DNA of 44,453 nt from Flavobacteriaceae bacterium. Lineage in GTDB: Bacteria; Bacteroidota; Bacteroidia; Flavobacteriales; Flavobacteriaceae. The DNA is taken from the NCBI GenBank assembly GCA_023257625.1, contig JALRBW010000019.1, positions 1 to 44,453 of the forward strand. Direction: 5' to 3'. Below, piece after piece: positions 42,962-44,453 of the stretch. The translations under genes and the position numbers were made by a program. Numbering within the stretch: the stretch's first letter is position 1; each line of letters begins with the position of its first letter. The notes beneath the pieces were generated by a model, which was given only the letters and a program-made list of their open reading frames with translations, had not been told where the DNA came from and ran no database searches.

Positions 42962-44453
42962 ATGGATCAGAACATGAACAATGCAATAAATTTTGATTTG
43001 CCTAAAAATAGAAGTAACGTAATAAAAGTTATTGGTGTTGGAGGTGGAGGAAGCAATGCTATTAATTACATGTTTCAGCAAGGTATAAATGGGGTAGATT
43101 TTATCATTTGTAATACAGACGCCCAAGCCCTAGCCGGGAGTGGTGTACCTACTAAAATTCAATTAGGCGCTAGCTTAACTGAAGGGCTAGGAGCTGGAGC
43201 TAATCCTGATGTTGGAGAGCAGGCTGCTCTAGAGAGTAAAGAAGAGATTCAAGGAATTCTTTCTACCCAAACAAAAATGATTTTTATTACTGCTGGAATG
43301 GGTGGAGGAACAGGTACTGGAGCTGCACCAATTATTGCTCATATGGCTAAATCTATGGATATTCTTACCGTAGGGATTGTTACTATGCCCTTTCAATTTG
43401 AAGGTAAAATTAGATTAGATCAAGCCCAAAAGGGGCTTGAAAAAATGCGCGATGCCGTTGATGCACTAATCGTAATTAATAACAATAAGCTACGTGAAGT
43501 TTATGGCAACTTAGGATTTAAAGCAGGTTTTTCAAAAGCAGATGAAGTGTTGGCAACCGCTGCTCGAGGTATTGCTGAAGTAATTACACATCATTATACT
43601 CAAAATATTGACTTAAAAGACGCAAAAACAGTATTGACTAGCTCAGGAACCGCTATAATGGGATCAGCCTCTGCCTCTGGTTCAAATCGAGCGCAAGAAG
43701 CTATTGTTAAAGCTTTAGATTCTCCTTTGCTCAATGATAATAAAATCACTGGATGTAAAAATGTCTTATTACTCATTGTTTCTGGATCTGAAGAAATTAC
43801 CATTGACGAAATTGGAGAAATTAACGATTACATTCAAGCCGAAGCTGGAAATCATACCAACATTATTATGGGGGTAGGTGAGGATACAACTTTAGGAAAT
43901 GCTATAGCTGTAACTGTTATTGCTACCGGATTTGGAAAAGAGCAACAACACGAAATCTCAAATACAGAGGCAAAAAAAATAATTCATTCTTTGGAAGATG
44001 AACAAAAGATTGTTCATGATTTAAGTGAAAAATTAGAATCCTCTTCAACTCCTCTAGGTCTCCTTTTTGATGAAGATGATAAGTTATTTAATCAACAGCC
44101 CATAAAATCAAACACTAAACTTGAGAATCCACTAATCCATATGAATTCAATTCTCTATGATATTGAAATTGAATATGAACTTGTTTCAAATGGTAATTTT
44201 TCTATACCTAAAGAAAATGTATTAACAGATAAAGAGGAACTAGACCCATTTGCTATGCAAGTAAATGAACCAATAACCTATGAAACTGATCTTAATCAAG
44301 AAGATTTAAAACATGAATATGTTCAAAAAGAAATAGGTAATTCATTCGATGTAGAGCAAAAACAACTATTAAATGATATTGAATTAGAAGCCATATCCCT
44401 GGAAGTCGAATCTTTAGAAGAAAGTGGTATAATTGAAAATGAAGAAAATTTAG
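42962..44453 (+). CDS. ftsZ: Cell division protein FtsZ (3' end outside window)
   Basis: FtsZ forms the cytokinetic ring. The gene starts with ATG at 42962 and is open to the last base, so at least 497 codons are present and the end lies outside the window. The GTPase core has VGGGGSNAIN, the tubulin signature GGGTGTG (114-120), and the T7 loop NIDLKD with Asp217 and Asp220. After about residue 325 comes a long acidic, low-complexity linker (already over 170 residues, rich in Glu, Asp, Asn and Ile), far longer than in E. coli. The conserved C-terminal peptide that binds FtsA is not in view. It was probably overlooked as an ORF because no stop is present. Confidence 0.96.
   Translation, partial: MDQNMNNAINFDLPKNRSNVIKVIGVGGGGSNAINYMFQQGINGVDFIICNTDAQALAGSGVPTKIQLGASLTEGLGAGANPDVGEQAALESKEEIQGILSTQTKMIFITAGMGGGTGTGAAPIIAHMAKSMDILTVGIVTMPFQFEGKIRLDQAQKGLEKMRDAVDALIVINNNKLREVYGNLGFKAGFSKADEVLATAARGIAEVITHHYTQNIDLKDAKTVLTSSGTAIMGSASASGSNRAQEAIVKALDSPLLNDNKITGCKNVLLLIVSGSEEITIDEIGEINDYIQAEAGNHTNIIMGVGEDTTLGNAIAVTVIATGFGKEQQHEISNTEAKKIIHSLEDEQKIVHDLSEKLESSSTPLGLLFDEDDKLFNQQPIKSNTKLENPLIHMNSILYDIEIEYELVSNGNFSIPKENVLTDKEELDPFAMQVNEPITYETDLNQEDLKHEYVQKEIGNSFDVEQKQLLNDIELEAISLEVESLEESGIIENEENL

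Noticed and set aside
42845-43126. Antisense open frame over the ftsA/ftsZ junction
   Set aside because: No domain features, and both plus-strand genes are complete and conserved here.

Overview
The window is a dense, AT-rich bacterial chromosome segment with no stretch over 300 bases lacking a gene. Gene content and order point to the Bacteroidota, family Flavobacteriaceae, probably a compact marine lineage. The main pointers are gldB-gldC next to nadE and dnaG, a dcw cluster running mraZ-rsmH-ftsL-ftsI-murE-mraY-murD-ftsW-murG-murC-ftsQ-ftsA-ftsZ without murF or ddl, a short Obg, and many TAnnTTTG boxes, the -7 element of the Bacteroidota housekeeping sigma factor. No tRNA, rRNA, insertion sequence, prophage or CRISPR array was seen. 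This is core genome, not an accessory island.

Layout. 1-3285 (+): the end of the pyruvate dehydrogenase E1 alpha gene, the E2 gene with two lipoyl domains, a short-chain dehydrogenase and a SprT-like zinc protein. 3286-8881 (-): an MlaF/MlaE-type lipid ABC transporter pair, a KAS III-like thiolase-fold enzyme and glycine decarboxylase gcvP. 8996-10184 (+): a UbiA-like membrane protein and a rhodanese lipoprotein. 10206-13875 (-): an M3 peptidase, purE and purK. 13962-25270 (+): adk, obg, mpl, radC, a HAD phosphatase, a MazG-like protein, aroA, queA, rlmN, a polyprenyl diphosphate synthase and dnaG. 25267-26733 (-): a frameshifted LuxR-type response regulator and nadE. 26793-28129 (+): gldB and gldC. 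28133-29524 (-): engB and an alpha/beta hydrolase. 29604-44453 (+): a MraZ-type operator array and the dcw cluster, ending inside ftsZ.

The last third is one functional unit. Lipid-linked peptidoglycan precursor synthesis (MurC, D, E, MraY, MurG), septal synthesis (FtsW, FtsI, FtsL, FtsQ) and the cytoskeleton (FtsA, FtsZ) are encoded in 12 genes after mraZ, mostly with overlapping ends, so translational coupling is likely. Mpl at 15.5 kb adds cell-wall recycling, and MurE carries the meso-diaminopimelate motif.

No wholly new system was found. The observations most worth a second look are: (1) a response regulator whose DNA-binding domain is cut off by a one-base frameshift and whose phospho-acceptor Asp is Glu; (2) a DnaG primase with a TTG start and all zinc ligands of its N-terminal finger replaced; (3) a ~10-bp-phased AAAGTGGTAA array abutting the mraZ -7 box, matching the MraZ operator described in mollicutes; (4) several -7 boxes only 3-8 nt before start codons, suggesting leaderless or nearly leaderless mRNAs.
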